NCBI GenBank assembly: GCA_018065375.1
Contig: JAGHTJ010000113.1
Coordinates: forward strand, 1-8,877
Length of the DNA: 8,877 bases
Reading direction: 5' to 3'
DNA from: Candidatus Equinaster intestinalis
GTDB lineage: Bacteria; Bacillota_A; Clostridia; Oscillospirales; Acutalibacteraceae
Below, one piece after another: positions 1 through 6,570 of this stretch. The notes beneath the pieces were generated by a model that saw nothing but the letters and a program-made list of their open reading frames with translations, was not told where the DNA came from and made no database searches. The position numbers were made by a program, and so were the translations under genes. The stretch's first letter is position 1; each line of letters starts with the position of its first letter.

Positions 1-4
1 GCAA

Positions 5-28
5 TATATATTATATATATAATATATA
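5..28. repeat. 24-bp perfect AT-only palindrome
   Basis: Every base from 5 to 16 pairs with its partner from 28 down to 17, and the symmetry breaks at 4/29 (A against A). The stretch contains only A and T. It lies about 15-40 bases downstream of the predicted start site of the leftward promoter at 50-78, so it would be in the 5' leader of a gene beyond the left edge. It could be a cruciform, a protein site or a low-complexity accident. AT-only palindromes arise easily by chance in such spacers. Confidence 0.5.
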
Positions 29-49
29 AAGCAAAACTAAATTACGACT

Positions 50-78
50 AATATAGCACGGTTTTCGACATTTGTCAA
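50..78 (-). promoter_or_regulatory. Strong leftward sigma-A promoter for a gene outside the window
   Basis: On the minus strand a perfect -35 box TTGACA (78-73) is followed by a 17-bp spacer and the -10 box TATATT (55-50). The TGC just before the -10 box makes it an extended -10 (TGN) promoter. Transcription would start near position 43 and run off the left edge. It sits about 30 bp past the stop codon of the AEC permease, so the next minus-strand gene probably has its own promoter rather than belonging to the gltX operon. Confidence 0.75.
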
Positions 79-89
79 TAGTTTTTGAG

Positions 90-130
90 AAAAAAACGAA
101 AAAAAAGCACTAAATAACCTGCGCTAATGC
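90..130 (-). terminator. Candidate intrinsic terminator overlapping the permease stop codon
   Basis: On the minus strand GCATTA (130-125) can pair with TAGTGC (112-107), giving six pairs with one G-U and a 12-nt loop. A run of eight T (106-99), then CG and another T run (96-90), follows at once. The right arm contains the TAG stop codon (112-110) of the permease. The T tract is convincing but the stem is short, so this is a moderate-confidence call for the end of the gltX operon. Confidence 0.45.
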
Positions 131-1036
131 TACAAAGAGCGGCATTGTGAAGATGGTAAGCAGGGTGGATACGGTAACGGTTTTTACCGAAACCTCGCTG
201 TCAAGACCGAATTTATCGGCAAACATCGTGTTGTAAGCGGCAACCGATGAGCTCGCCGCAACGGTGCAGGCAATAAGTGGGGCGCCCTTGACTCCGCAGA
301 GCACCATAATTCCTATCATTATGGCGGGCGAGACTATAAGCCGCAATGCTACAGGCAGGTAAATCCGTTTATCGGTAAAGGATTTTACTATGCCCGCGCT
401 GTAAAGACGGTAGCCTACTATCAGCATAGGAAGAGGTGTGTTGAGGTTGCCGATATGGGTAACTGCCGAGGAAATAACGGTGGGCAGTTTCAGTCCCGAA
501 AAATAGAGAATTACCGAGAGAATAACGCTGATTACGGTGGGGTTTAAAAAGATTTTTCGGGGAGATAAAAACTTTTTGTCTCCGCTGCACATAACAACTC
601 CGTAGCTCCATGCCAGAATGTTGAAAACCGCAACATACATAGAGCCGTAGAATACGCCTATATCGCCCAAAATAGCCTTTTGGAGCGGGAATGCCATATA
701 GCCGCAGTTAGAGAAGATAACGGCATAACGAAGCACCTTGTTTACGGTATCGGGCTTGTTGTGTATGCAGAGCTTTGCAAGGAGTATCAGTATGGCGTGT
801 ATGGCAATCGAAAAAAGCAAAACCCAAAGCAGATTTTTGGTTTTTTCGGGTGTGCATTCTTCGCTTGTAAATGCCTGCAAAATAGCGGCGGGAGTAACGC
901 AGTAAAGAACTAAATTTGTTAAATCTCGTATGGCGTGGTCGCGCACTATTTTTGTTTTGGCGCATACAAAACCGAGCGCCATAATTATAAAAAGTGTGAA
1001 GACCTGACCTGCAACAGTCAAAGCATTGTTAAGCAT
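110..1036 (-). CDS. AEC (auxin efflux carrier) family membrane transporter
   Basis: This 308-residue protein is almost entirely hydrophobic, with about ten membrane-spanning segments (roughly 6-26, 40-55, 68-89, 105-120, 125-150, 163-180, 190-210, 225-247, 252-268 and 288-306). Family marks are the SNCGYMAFPL stretch near residues 109-118, where AEC proteins carry an SN-x-G-(F/Y)-x-x-x-P-L pattern, the NPTVIS motif near 165-170, and AAYNTMFADKFG near 266-277. Bacterial members export or import small organic acids such as malate, but the substrate cannot be read from sequence. Its ATG overlaps the nif3 stop by one base (TAATG). AAGGAG (1048-1043), inside the last nif3 codons, is 6 nt upstream of the ATG, so translation is probably coupled. 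It is the last gene of the gltX-glnS-nif3 operon, and its link to tRNA charging is unclear. Confidence 0.88.
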   Translation of the reverse strand: MLNNALTVAGQVFTLFIIMALGFVCAKTKIVRDHAIRDLTNLVLYCVTPAAILQAFTSEECTPEKTKNLLWVLLFSIAIHAILILLAKLCIHNKPDTVNKVLRYAVIFSNCGYMAFPLQKAILGDIGVFYGSMYVAVFNILAWSYGVVMCSGDKKFLSPRKIFLNPTVISVILSVILYFSGLKLPTVISSAVTHIGNLNTPLPMLIVGYRLYSAGIVKSFTDKRIYLPVALRLIVSPAIMIGIMVLCGVKGAPLIACTVAASSSVAAYNTMFADKFGLDSEVSVKTVTVSTLLTIFTMPLFVALAQVI

Positions 1037-1785
1037 TATAAACTCCTTATATTAGAGCCGTGTTCGGTTATGAATGATACGGCTTCGAATTTATTTTTAA
1101 GCCTGATGGAAAGAGGCTCGATAACTACATCTTCTGTGGCAAAATGTCCGCAATCGAACAGGCTCATACCTTTAGCATAAGCCTCTAAAAATACGTGGTG
1201 CTTAACCTCGCTTGTAACAAAAGCATCACAGCCGATATTTATGGCGTCATTTAGGCAATCTGCACCGGCTCCGCCGCATACGGCAACCTTTTTTATATCG
1301 TTTTTGCCGCATACAAAACGGGGTGAAAACTTCAGCTTTTCCTTAAGAAATTCTGCAAATTCTTCGGGTGATAACGGTTTTTTCAGAATACCGAAACGGA
1401 ATGAATAACCGTTTTCGCCGATAGCTTCCTTTACTTTTAGCAGCCCGAGTGTATCGCATAAGCAGTCATTTACACCGCCTGCGGCAATATCGAGGTTGGT
1501 GTGGGCGCTGATAACGCTTATTCCGCCCTTAATAAGGCCGGCGAGCAGACCGTCAGCCTCGATTTTTTTAATTCCCTCAAAAATTACGGGGTGGTGGGTG
1601 ATTATAAGCTCTGCCTTTTCTTTTTCGGCAAGCCGCAGAGTGTCTGCTGTGCAGTCAAGGGTAACAATCGCCCTTGTTACATCTGAATTCATATCCCCGA
1701 TTAAAAGTCCCGCATTGTCAAAATCAAGGGCGGTTTTAAAGGGGCATATTTCATCAAGATAGCAATAAATATCTTTAACCTTCAT
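1036..1785 (-). CDS. Nif3-like dinuclear metal center protein (YqfO/YbgI family)
   Basis: This 249-residue protein matches the short form of the Nif3/DUF34 family, a toroidal hexamer with a two-metal site facing a central cavity. The expected ligands are visible: His64-His65 in ITHHPVIF, Asp99 in the HTNLD motif, and His214 and Glu218 in DCGHFATE. The conserved KHH motif is at 195-197. It lacks the PII-like insert that lengthens many Bacillota homologues to about 370 residues. The biochemical role of the family is not settled; GTP cyclohydrolase-like and metal-insertion roles have been proposed. It starts 3 bp after the glnS stop, with a weak AAGG ribosome site about 8 nt upstream, and overlaps the permease by one base. 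In many Bacillota nif3 sits beside trmK; here it follows a synthetase pair instead. Confidence 0.92.
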   Translation of the reverse strand: MKVKDIYCYLDEICPFKTALDFDNAGLLIGDMNSDVTRAIVTLDCTADTLRLAEKEKAELIITHHPVIFEGIKKIEADGLLAGLIKGGISVISAHTNLDIAAGGVNDCLCDTLGLLKVKEAIGENGYSFRFGILKKPLSPEEFAEFLKEKLKFSPRFVCGKNDIKKVAVCGGAGADCLNDAINIGCDAFVTSEVKHHVFLEAYAKGMSLFDCGHFATEDVVIEPLSIRLKNKFEAVSFITEHGSNIRSL

Positions 1786-1788
1786 ATT

Positions 1789-3465
1789 TTATGCCTTTTT
1801 CGCAAAGGAATCCTTAAGGGCAACCGTGCGGTTGAAAATAAGATTTCCGTTTGTCGAATCCTTATCTAAACAGAAATAACCCTGGCGCATAAACTGGAAT
1901 GTATCTCCCGGCTTTGCATTTGCCAAATCGGCATCAACCTTGCAGTTTTCGAGAACTACCAATGAATCGGGATTAAGATTATCCGCAAAGGATTCCACGC
2001 CCTCCTCGTCCGAGGGATTTTCAACATTGAAAAGGCGGTCGTAAAGGCGAACTGTTGCAGTTGCGCAGTGGTCTGCGCTAACCCAGTGCAAAGTACCCTT
2101 AACCTTTCTGCCGTCAGGTGTTTCGCCTCCGAAAGATTCGGGGTCGTAGTTTACATGAACGGCGGTTATATTGCCGTTTTCATCGGTTTCGTGGGAGGCG
2201 TATTTAACATAGTAAGCCCCCTTAAGGCGTACCTCTTTTTCGGGGCAGAGACGGAAATATTTTCCGGGAGGATTGAGCATAAAATCGTCCTGCTCGATGA
2301 AAATTTTCTTCGAGAAGGTAACGGTTTTTTTGCCGAGCTCGGGCTTGTTGGGGTTAATGTCAACGCTGATTTCCTCGGTTTTTCCGTCAGGATAGTTGTC
2401 AACAATAACGGCAAGGGGGCGCAGTACCGCCATAGCACGCTCGGCGTTCAAATTCAGATTATCTCTCACGCAGGATTCGAGCAGGGCGTAATCAATAACG
2501 CTGTAGGCCTTTGAAACACCGATTTTGTTTACAAATTCACGGATTGCTTCGGCGGGATAACCGCGGCGGCGCATACCGCAAATGGTAGCCATTCTCGGGT
2601 CGTCCCAACCCGATACGAGACCGTCATTTACAAGCTTTAAGCACTTTCTTTTGCTGGTTAGGGTGTAGTTTACGTTCATACGCGCAAACTCGATTTGTCT
2701 GGGCGGAGTGGGTATTTCGAGAACCCTTAAAAACCAATCGTATAAGGGTCTGTGATTTTCAAATTCCAATGAGCAGAGAGAGTGTGTAACCCCCTCCTTT
2801 GCATCGGATAACGGGTGTGCAAAATCGTACATCGGATAAACACACCATTTATCGCCTGTTCTGTGGTGTGTTGCCTTCATAATTCGGTAAATTATGGGGT
2901 CTCTCATATTGATATTTGAGGACGTCATATCAATTTTTGCGCGCAAAACCATCGCACCGTTTTCGAATTCGCCCTCGGTCATACGCCTGAATAAATCCTT
3001 TGTTTCGGATATGGGTCTGTTACGGTACGGACTTTCCTTTCCGGGCTCGGTGAGGGTTCCCCTCATTTCGCGGATTGAATCGGCATCGGATTCGTCAATA
3101 TAAGCAAGACCCTTGTCGATGAGCTTTAAAGCACATTCGTATATAAAATCGAAATAATCGGAGGCGAAATATACGTTATCCCACTTAAATCCGAGCCATT
3201 CAATATCTTCCTTTATGGCATCAACGTATTCAACGTCCTCTTTCGTGGGGTTGGTATCGTCAAGGCGCAAATTACACTTTCCGGCGTAACGCTCCGCGGT
3301 TCCGAAATCTATGCAGATTGCCTTGGCGTGACCTATATGGAGGTAGCCGTTGGGCTCGGGCGGAAAACGTGTTTGAACCTTTTCGTAAACGCCCTCCTTT
3401 AAATCTTCATCAATAAAGTCAAGTATGAAATTTGAGGAGCCTTCTTCTTTAATAATTTCTTCCAT
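1789..3465 (-). CDS. glnS: Glutamine--tRNA ligase (GlnRS)
   Basis: This class I synthetase activates glutamine and loads it directly onto tRNA-Gln. The protein has 558 residues, close to the about 554 of the E. coli enzyme, and aligns by eye over its full length. The catalytic HIGH motif is at 43-46 in PPEPNGYLHIGHAK. The second motif is LTSKRK at 269-274, where E. coli has VMSKRK. Specificity residues known from E. coli are present: Tyr213 in YPMYDF, and Cys231 in THSLCSLEF, the equivalent of E. coli Cys229 that separates GlnRS from GluRS. GWDDPRM, RRRGY and the C-terminal beta-barrel signatures (DGRKVKG..HWVSADH, RLYDRLF, GYFCLD, FNRTV) follow. No YqeY fusion is present. It starts 2 bp after the gltX stop, with AGGAG (3477-3473) formed by the last gltX codons, so the two are almost certainly co-translated. 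Confidence 0.97.
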   Translation of the reverse strand: MEEIIKEEGSSNFILDFIDEDLKEGVYEKVQTRFPPEPNGYLHIGHAKAICIDFGTAERYAGKCNLRLDDTNPTKEDVEYVDAIKEDIEWLGFKWDNVYFASDYFDFIYECALKLIDKGLAYIDESDADSIREMRGTLTEPGKESPYRNRPISETKDLFRRMTEGEFENGAMVLRAKIDMTSSNINMRDPIIYRIMKATHHRTGDKWCVYPMYDFAHPLSDAKEGVTHSLCSLEFENHRPLYDWFLRVLEIPTPPRQIEFARMNVNYTLTSKRKCLKLVNDGLVSGWDDPRMATICGMRRRGYPAEAIREFVNKIGVSKAYSVIDYALLESCVRDNLNLNAERAMAVLRPLAVIVDNYPDGKTEEISVDINPNKPELGKKTVTFSKKIFIEQDDFMLNPPGKYFRLCPEKEVRLKGAYYVKYASHETDENGNITAVHVNYDPESFGGETPDGRKVKGTLHWVSADHCATATVRLYDRLFNVENPSDEEGVESFADNLNPDSLVVLENCKVDADLANAKPGDTFQFMRQGYFCLDKDSTNGNLIFNRTVALKDSFAKKA

Positions 3466-3467
3466 AA

Positions 3468-5129
3468 TTACTCTCCTAAAAATTTAATAGCCGCATTTAT
3501 GCGATTTTCACATTCGTTTTTGCCTAAAACCTTCATTATACTGCAAAGGTCGGGGGTGTTGCGGCGACCGGTAACGGCAATACGCAGTACCGTGCTCAAA
3601 TCTCCCGCGTGACCCTTGAAAGCATCGGGGTTTGCCTTATATTCCTTGGTTTCGCTTGCAAAGGAAAGGACAGGGGCGATAGCCTTTATTTTTTCGAACC
3701 ATGCTTGCTTGTCGTCATTTTCATCGTAAACCTTCAGATATTCCTTAAGGAATGCCGCGGCATCGGATTTTTGTATGTTTTCGGGCAATTCGTAGCAGGG
3801 AACGAAATATTTACCGAAGAAAAATGCAAAATATTCTTTTGCTTCATTCCATTTTGCCAAATCCTTGCGGGGCTTTTGAGCATCGTCACGGTCAATGGCG
3901 AGCATTGATTTTGTAAATTTTTCATCAGCCGTTAAGGTATCGAAAAATTCGGTATCGAATTCCTTTGCCCAATTAGTGAGCTTTTCGTAAACCTCGCCCG
4001 ATTTTAAACGTGCAATACGGTTTTTGCTTACATCGAGAAGCTTGTTTTCATCGTAAAGAGCGCCCGAAACACTCATTTTTTTAAGATTAAACTTAAACTT
4101 TTTATAGCTTTCATCGGGGTTTGCTCTGCGCCAGTCCTCAAAATCGGAGGCGGCTATCGTCATCAAATATTCGATTACATTTTCGCTTTCGTAGCCCTGC
4201 TCTGCAAAGAAATGAACAGCGGCTTCGGGGTCTTTTCTCTTGGAAATTTTGCGTTTTGCGCCGCCGTCAAGCTTCATAATCGGGGAGATGTGGGCATATT
4301 TCGGAACCTTGAAGCCCAAAAGCTTGAAAAGCTCTATATGCTTGGGTGTTGAAGAAATCCATTCGTCACCGCGCATTACGTGGGTTGTGTGCATAAGATG
4401 GTCGTCTATCGCGTGGGCAAAATGGTAGGTGGGAATACCGTCCGATTTAAGCAGAACGAAATCCTCATCGTTTTCGGGCATTTCGATTTTACCCTTTATG
4501 CCGTCCTCAAATATTATACGGTGCTCCTCGTTTCCTTGTGAACGCAGTCTTATAACAAACGGCTTTCCCTCGTCAATAAGTGCTTTTGCCTGCTCGAAAG
4601 TAATGTTTCTGTGCTTGGCATATTCGCCGTGGTATCCCGTGCGGATTTTGTTTTTTTCCTGCTCGGCGCGAACAGCATCGAGCTCCTCGGCTGTGCAGAA
4701 GCAGGGATAAGCAAAACCTCTTTTAATTAAATCCTTTACGTATGTCTGGTAAATTTCGGCTCTGCGGCTTTGCTGATACGGGCCGTATTCGCCGCTTTCC
4801 TTTGCACCGCTTATAAAGCCTTCGTCAATATTTATTCCGAAACGGTTGAGACCGTCAATAATATCCTCGATGCCGCCCTCAATTTCACGTTTTTTATCGG
4901 TATCTTCGATTCTCGTGAAGAAAACACCGCCGGTAGAGGTTGCGGTAATGCGGTTTACAAGAGCCGCAAAAAGTGTACCGAGGTGAAGATAACCGGTAGG
5001 AGAGGGGGCTACCCTCGTAACCCTTGCGCCCTCGGGCAGATTTCTTGCGGGATAAAGATTTTCATAGTAATCGGGAGTTTTTGATATGTTCGGCAGTAAG
5101 AGCTCTGCCATTTTTTCGTTTTCTGTCAA
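3468..5129 (-). CDS. gltX: Glutamate--tRNA ligase (GluRS), extended form
   Basis: This class I synthetase loads glutamate onto tRNA-Glu. The start chosen is TTG at 5129 (553 residues), because GAGGTG (5141-5136) is 6 nt upstream; that site overlaps a GTG at 5138, which would give 556 residues. An ATG at 5111 has no good ribosome site. Motifs, numbered from the TTG: TRVAPSPTGYLHLGT with HLGT at 49-52 replacing HIGH, RIEDTD at 73-78, GDEW at 254-257 and KISKRKD at 294-300 (the KMSKS loop). The core begins about 35 residues later than in ordinary GluRS, and the protein is about 70 residues longer than the usual 470-490. The CxC half of the zinc site is present (Cys143, Cys145), but the partner C-x-H is not; the region reads YHGEYAKHR. 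It heads the operon with glnS, nif3 and the permease. Confidence 0.95.
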   Translation of the reverse strand: MTENEKMAELLLPNISKTPDYYENLYPARNLPEGARVTRVAPSPTGYLHLGTLFAALVNRITATSTGGVFFTRIEDTDKKREIEGGIEDIIDGLNRFGINIDEGFISGAKESGEYGPYQQSRRAEIYQTYVKDLIKRGFAYPCFCTAEELDAVRAEQEKNKIRTGYHGEYAKHRNITFEQAKALIDEGKPFVIRLRSQGNEEHRIIFEDGIKGKIEMPENDEDFVLLKSDGIPTYHFAHAIDDHLMHTTHVMRGDEWISSTPKHIELFKLLGFKVPKYAHISPIMKLDGGAKRKISKRKDPEAAVHFFAEQGYESENVIEYLMTIAASDFEDWRRANPDESYKKFKFNLKKMSVSGALYDENKLLDVSKNRIARLKSGEVYEKLTNWAKEFDTEFFDTLTADEKFTKSMLAIDRDDAQKPRKDLAKWNEAKEYFAFFFGKYFVPCYELPENIQKSDAAAFLKEYLKVYDENDDKQAWFEKIKAIAPVLSFASETKEYKANPDAFKGHAGDLSTVLRIAVTGRRNTPDLCSIMKVLGKNECENRINAAIKFLGE

Positions 5130-5135
5130 AATACA

Positions 5136-5142
5136 CACCTCT
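5136..5142 (-). promoter_or_regulatory. Shine-Dalgarno of gltX that decides a TTG start
   Basis: On the minus strand AGAGGTG covers 5142-5136 and contains six bases (GAGGTG) matching the anti-SD core. The TTG at 5129-5127 follows at 6 nt. The in-frame GTG at 5138-5136 is part of the site itself and so is an unlikely start. The ATG at 5111 is too far downstream. Confidence 0.6.
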
Positions 5143-5160
5143 GTAGAGTAATTTACATAG

Positions 5161-5197
5161 TTGTAATTAGTATAACACTGTATTTATGTAATTACAA
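5161..5197. repeat. 9-bp perfect inverted repeat across the gltX promoter
   Basis: TTGTAATTA (5161-5169) and TAATTACAA (5189-5197) are exact reverse complements separated by 19 bp. The right arm contains the -35 box and the left arm touches the -10 box and the predicted start site of the gltX promoter. Two half sites with centres 28 bp apart and this placement would suit an operator. The AT richness lowers the weight of the match. No regulator can be named. Confidence 0.4.
5169..5197 (-). promoter_or_regulatory. Sigma-A promoter of the gltX-glnS-nif3-AEC operon
   Basis: On the minus strand TTGTAA (5197-5192) and TATACT (5174-5169) are separated by 17 bp. The -10 box matches consensus at five of six positions and the -35 box at four of six. 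The start would be near 5162, giving a leader of about 33 nt to the TTG start. That is too short for a T-box riboswitch. The -35 box begins one base past the T-run of the nrdR terminator. Confidence 0.7.
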
Positions 5198-5198
5198 G

Positions 5199-5234
5199 AA
5201 AAAATTACCTCCCGAAATCACTTTCGGGAGGTAA
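5199..5234 (-). terminator. Strong intrinsic terminator of nrdR
   Basis: A perfect 13-bp stem is formed by 5205-5217 and 5222-5234 with a 4-nt loop (5218-5221). The GC-rich core is CCTCCCG paired with CGGGAGG. On the minus strand a run of six T (5204-5199) follows directly. The hairpin starts about 20 nt past the nrdR stop codon. There is no T-run on the plus-strand side, so it acts in one direction and isolates nrdR from gltX. Confidence 0.93.
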
Positions 5235-5254
5235 GATGCAAATTTATTTGAAAT

Positions 5255-5707
5255 TTATTTTTGAATAAGCTTGTTGAGCTCGTCCATAAAGGTTGTAATA
5301 TCCTTGAACTGACGGTAAACCGAAGCAAATCTTACGTAAGCTACCTCGTCAATGTTTTTGAGCTTTTCCATTACGAGCTCTCCGATTCTGTCACTTGTAA
5401 CCTCGCGGTCAAGCGAATTCTGCAGGGTAGCCTCAATTTCGTCAATCATAGCGTCAAGCGTGTTTATGGAAACCGGACGCTTTTCGCAGGCGCGCAGTAT
5501 ACCGTTTAAAAGCTTATCGCGGTCAAAGGTTTCGCGTGAGCGGTCCTTTTTGATAACGATTATCGGTAAGCTTTCGATTATTTCGTAGGTAGTAAAACGC
5601 TTGCCGCATTTAAGACATTCTCTGCGGCGTCTTATGCGCTCGCCCTCGTCTGTGGGACGTGAATCAATAACCTTGCTTTCTTCATCCGAGCAGAACGGAC
5701 ATTTCAT
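5255..5707 (-). CDS. nrdR: Transcriptional repressor NrdR
   Basis: NrdR represses ribonucleotide reductase genes, sensing the ATP/dATP balance through an ATP-cone. With the ATG at 5707 as start the protein has 150 residues, the usual length, and begins MKCPFC as is typical. The N-terminal zinc ribbon shows Cys3, Cys6, Cys31 and Cys34 (CPFC and CLKC), with the basic RIRRRREC segment between. The ATP-cone covers about 48-138, with [16 protein letters not shown] and the conserved [13 protein letters not shown] near the end. A GTG three codons upstream (5716) is in frame but lies inside the ribosome site AAAGGGTG, so I rejected it. It is a single-gene unit with its own promoter and terminator. 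No ribonucleotide reductase gene and no clear NrdR box are visible in this window, so its targets lie elsewhere. Confidence 0.96.
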   Translation of the reverse strand: MKCPFCSDEESKVIDSRPTDEGERIRRRRECLKCGKRFTTYEIIESLPIIVIKKDRSRETFDRDKLLNGILRACEKRPVSINTLDAMIDEIEATLQNSLDREVTSDRIGELVMEKLKNIDEVAYVRFASVYRQFKDITTFMDELNKLIQK

Positions 5708-5749
5708 TTTTTTCACCCTTTTTCACAAAATGTAGTTTATGTAAACCTT

Positions 5750-5778
5750 ATTTTAGCATATATGGGCCAATAATGCAA
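5750..5778 (-). promoter_or_regulatory. Promoter of nrdR
   Basis: On the minus strand TTGCAT (5778-5773), a 17-bp spacer and TAAAAT (5755-5750) form a good sigma-A promoter. TGC precedes the -10 box, making it an extended -10. The leader to the ATG at 5707 is about 35 nt. The ribosome site AAAGGG (about 5721-5716) ends about 8 nt before the ATG. Confidence 0.7.
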
Positions 5779-5792
5779 GTGTAAATTTAATG

Positions 5793-5821
5793 TTGTAAAA
5801 TATTCGCAAAACTGTTATTAT
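5793..5821 (+). promoter_or_regulatory. Promoter of the cyclophilin gene
   Basis: On the plus strand TTGTAA (5793-5798), 17 bp and TATTAT (5816-5821) are followed by the ATG at 5853. TG one base before the -10 box (5813-5814) makes it an extended -10. The -35 hexamer and the spacing are the same as in the gltX promoter. A short GTTATT/AATAAC inverted repeat (5814-5830) covers the -10 box and start site, which may be chance in AT-rich DNA. Confidence 0.7.
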
Positions 5822-5852
5822 AAAAATAACAAAATTTCAAGGAGAAAAAGAT

Positions 5853-6452
5853 ATGAGTATTCAAACCAGTCCGATTAAAGACGGCGATACCCTTGCCGTT
5901 ATACACACAAACCGCGGAGACATTAAAGTAAAGCTCTTCCCCGAGTATGCACCCAAAACGGTTGCAAACTTTGTAGGGCTTGCCGATAAAGGCTACTACG
6001 AGGGCATAATTTTCCACAGAGTTATAAATGAGTTTATGATTCAGGGCGGCGACCCCACGGGTACGGGTTGCGGCGGCGAGTCGATATACGGCGGCGCATT
6101 TGAAGACGAATTTACACCCTATCTTCATAATATACGCGGTGCGCTTTGCATGGCAAATTCGGGACCGAATACAAACGGCAGTCAGTTCTTTATTGTTCAG
6201 GCAACATCATGCCCCGAAAATATGCTCGGTCAGATGGAGGAAATGGGAGAAGAAAGAGGCTTTCCGGCTGAAGCTGTTGAGGATTATAAAAACCTCGGCG
6301 GCACGCCCTGGCTCGATTTCCGTCATACCGTTTTCGGTCAGGTAACCGAGGGAATGGATACGGTGGATAATATAGCGGCAGTAAAGGTCGGCGCAAACGA
6401 TAAACCGATAAATGATGTTGTAATTGAGAAAATCGAAATCATACGAAAATAA
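5853..6452 (+). CDS. Cyclophilin-type peptidyl-prolyl cis-trans isomerase
   Basis: This enzyme catalyses cis-trans isomerisation of X-Pro bonds during protein folding. The 199-residue protein has no signal peptide or lipobox, so it should be cytosolic. Active-site residues expected from human cyclophilin A are visible: FHRV at 54-57 (Phe54, His55, Arg56), MIQGGD at 62-67 with Gln64, [15 protein letters not shown] at 100-114, and [10 protein letters not shown] at 153-162 with Trp153 and His158. Between 121 and 150 lies an acidic insert ([17 protein letters not shown]) absent from the short E. coli enzymes; I recall similar inserts in Clostridia, which supports the taxonomic guess. AAGGAG (5839-5844) sits 8 nt before the ATG. 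It is transcribed alone, divergent from nrdR and ending in a strong terminator. Confidence 0.95.
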   Translation: MSIQTSPIKDGDTLAVIHTNRGDIKVKLFPEYAPKTVANFVGLADKGYYEGIIFHRVINEFMIQGGDPTGTGCGGESIYGGAFEDEFTPYLHNIRGALCMANSGPNTNGSQFFIVQATSCPENMLGQMEEMGEERGFPAEAVEDYKNLGGTPWLDFRHTVFGQVTEGMDTVDNIAAVKVGANDKPINDVVIEKIEIIRK

Positions 6453-6454
6453 AG

Positions 6455-6492
6455 AAAAAACGAAAGGGAGGGTGTGAAGCCCTCCCATTTTT
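6455..6492. terminator. Bidirectional terminator between the cyclophilin gene and ydcF
   Basis: GGGAGGG (6466-6472) and CCCTCCC (6480-6486) form a 7-bp all-GC-core stem with a 7-nt loop. On the plus strand five T follow (6488-6492), ending the cyclophilin transcript 14 nt past its stop. On the minus strand TTT, CG and six T follow (6465-6455), so it can also end the convergent ydcF transcript, whose stop is at 6571. Confidence 0.88.
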
Positions 6493-6570
6493 ATACTGTA
6501 ATAATATTGATACCGTAGGGTCGCACCTCAACATCCCGAATTTGTTTGCTGAAATTATAATATTCGCGTA

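Noticed and set aside
2068..2514. A 148-codon open frame on the plus strand opposite glnS
   Set aside because: It lies wholly inside a well-matched synthetase gene, has no family resemblance and is a reverse-strand shadow.
5170..5190. Possible NrdR box (ACACTGTATTTATGT) upstream of gltX
   Set aside because: It agrees only in the first half of the palindromic consensus, is single rather than tandem, and gltX is not a known NrdR target.
5717..5852. Search for a riboswitch or small RNA in the nrdR-cyclophilin spacer
   Set aside because: The spacer is accounted for by two divergent promoters and two ribosome sites. No GC-rich conserved-looking fold was seen.
6493..6570. A phrase CGTAGGGTCG with CATCCCG nearby, resembling degenerate interspersed repeats of some Clostridia
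   Set aside because: The pairing is weak, only one copy is present, and no boundaries or second copy could be found. It is also simply the spacer between two convergent genes.
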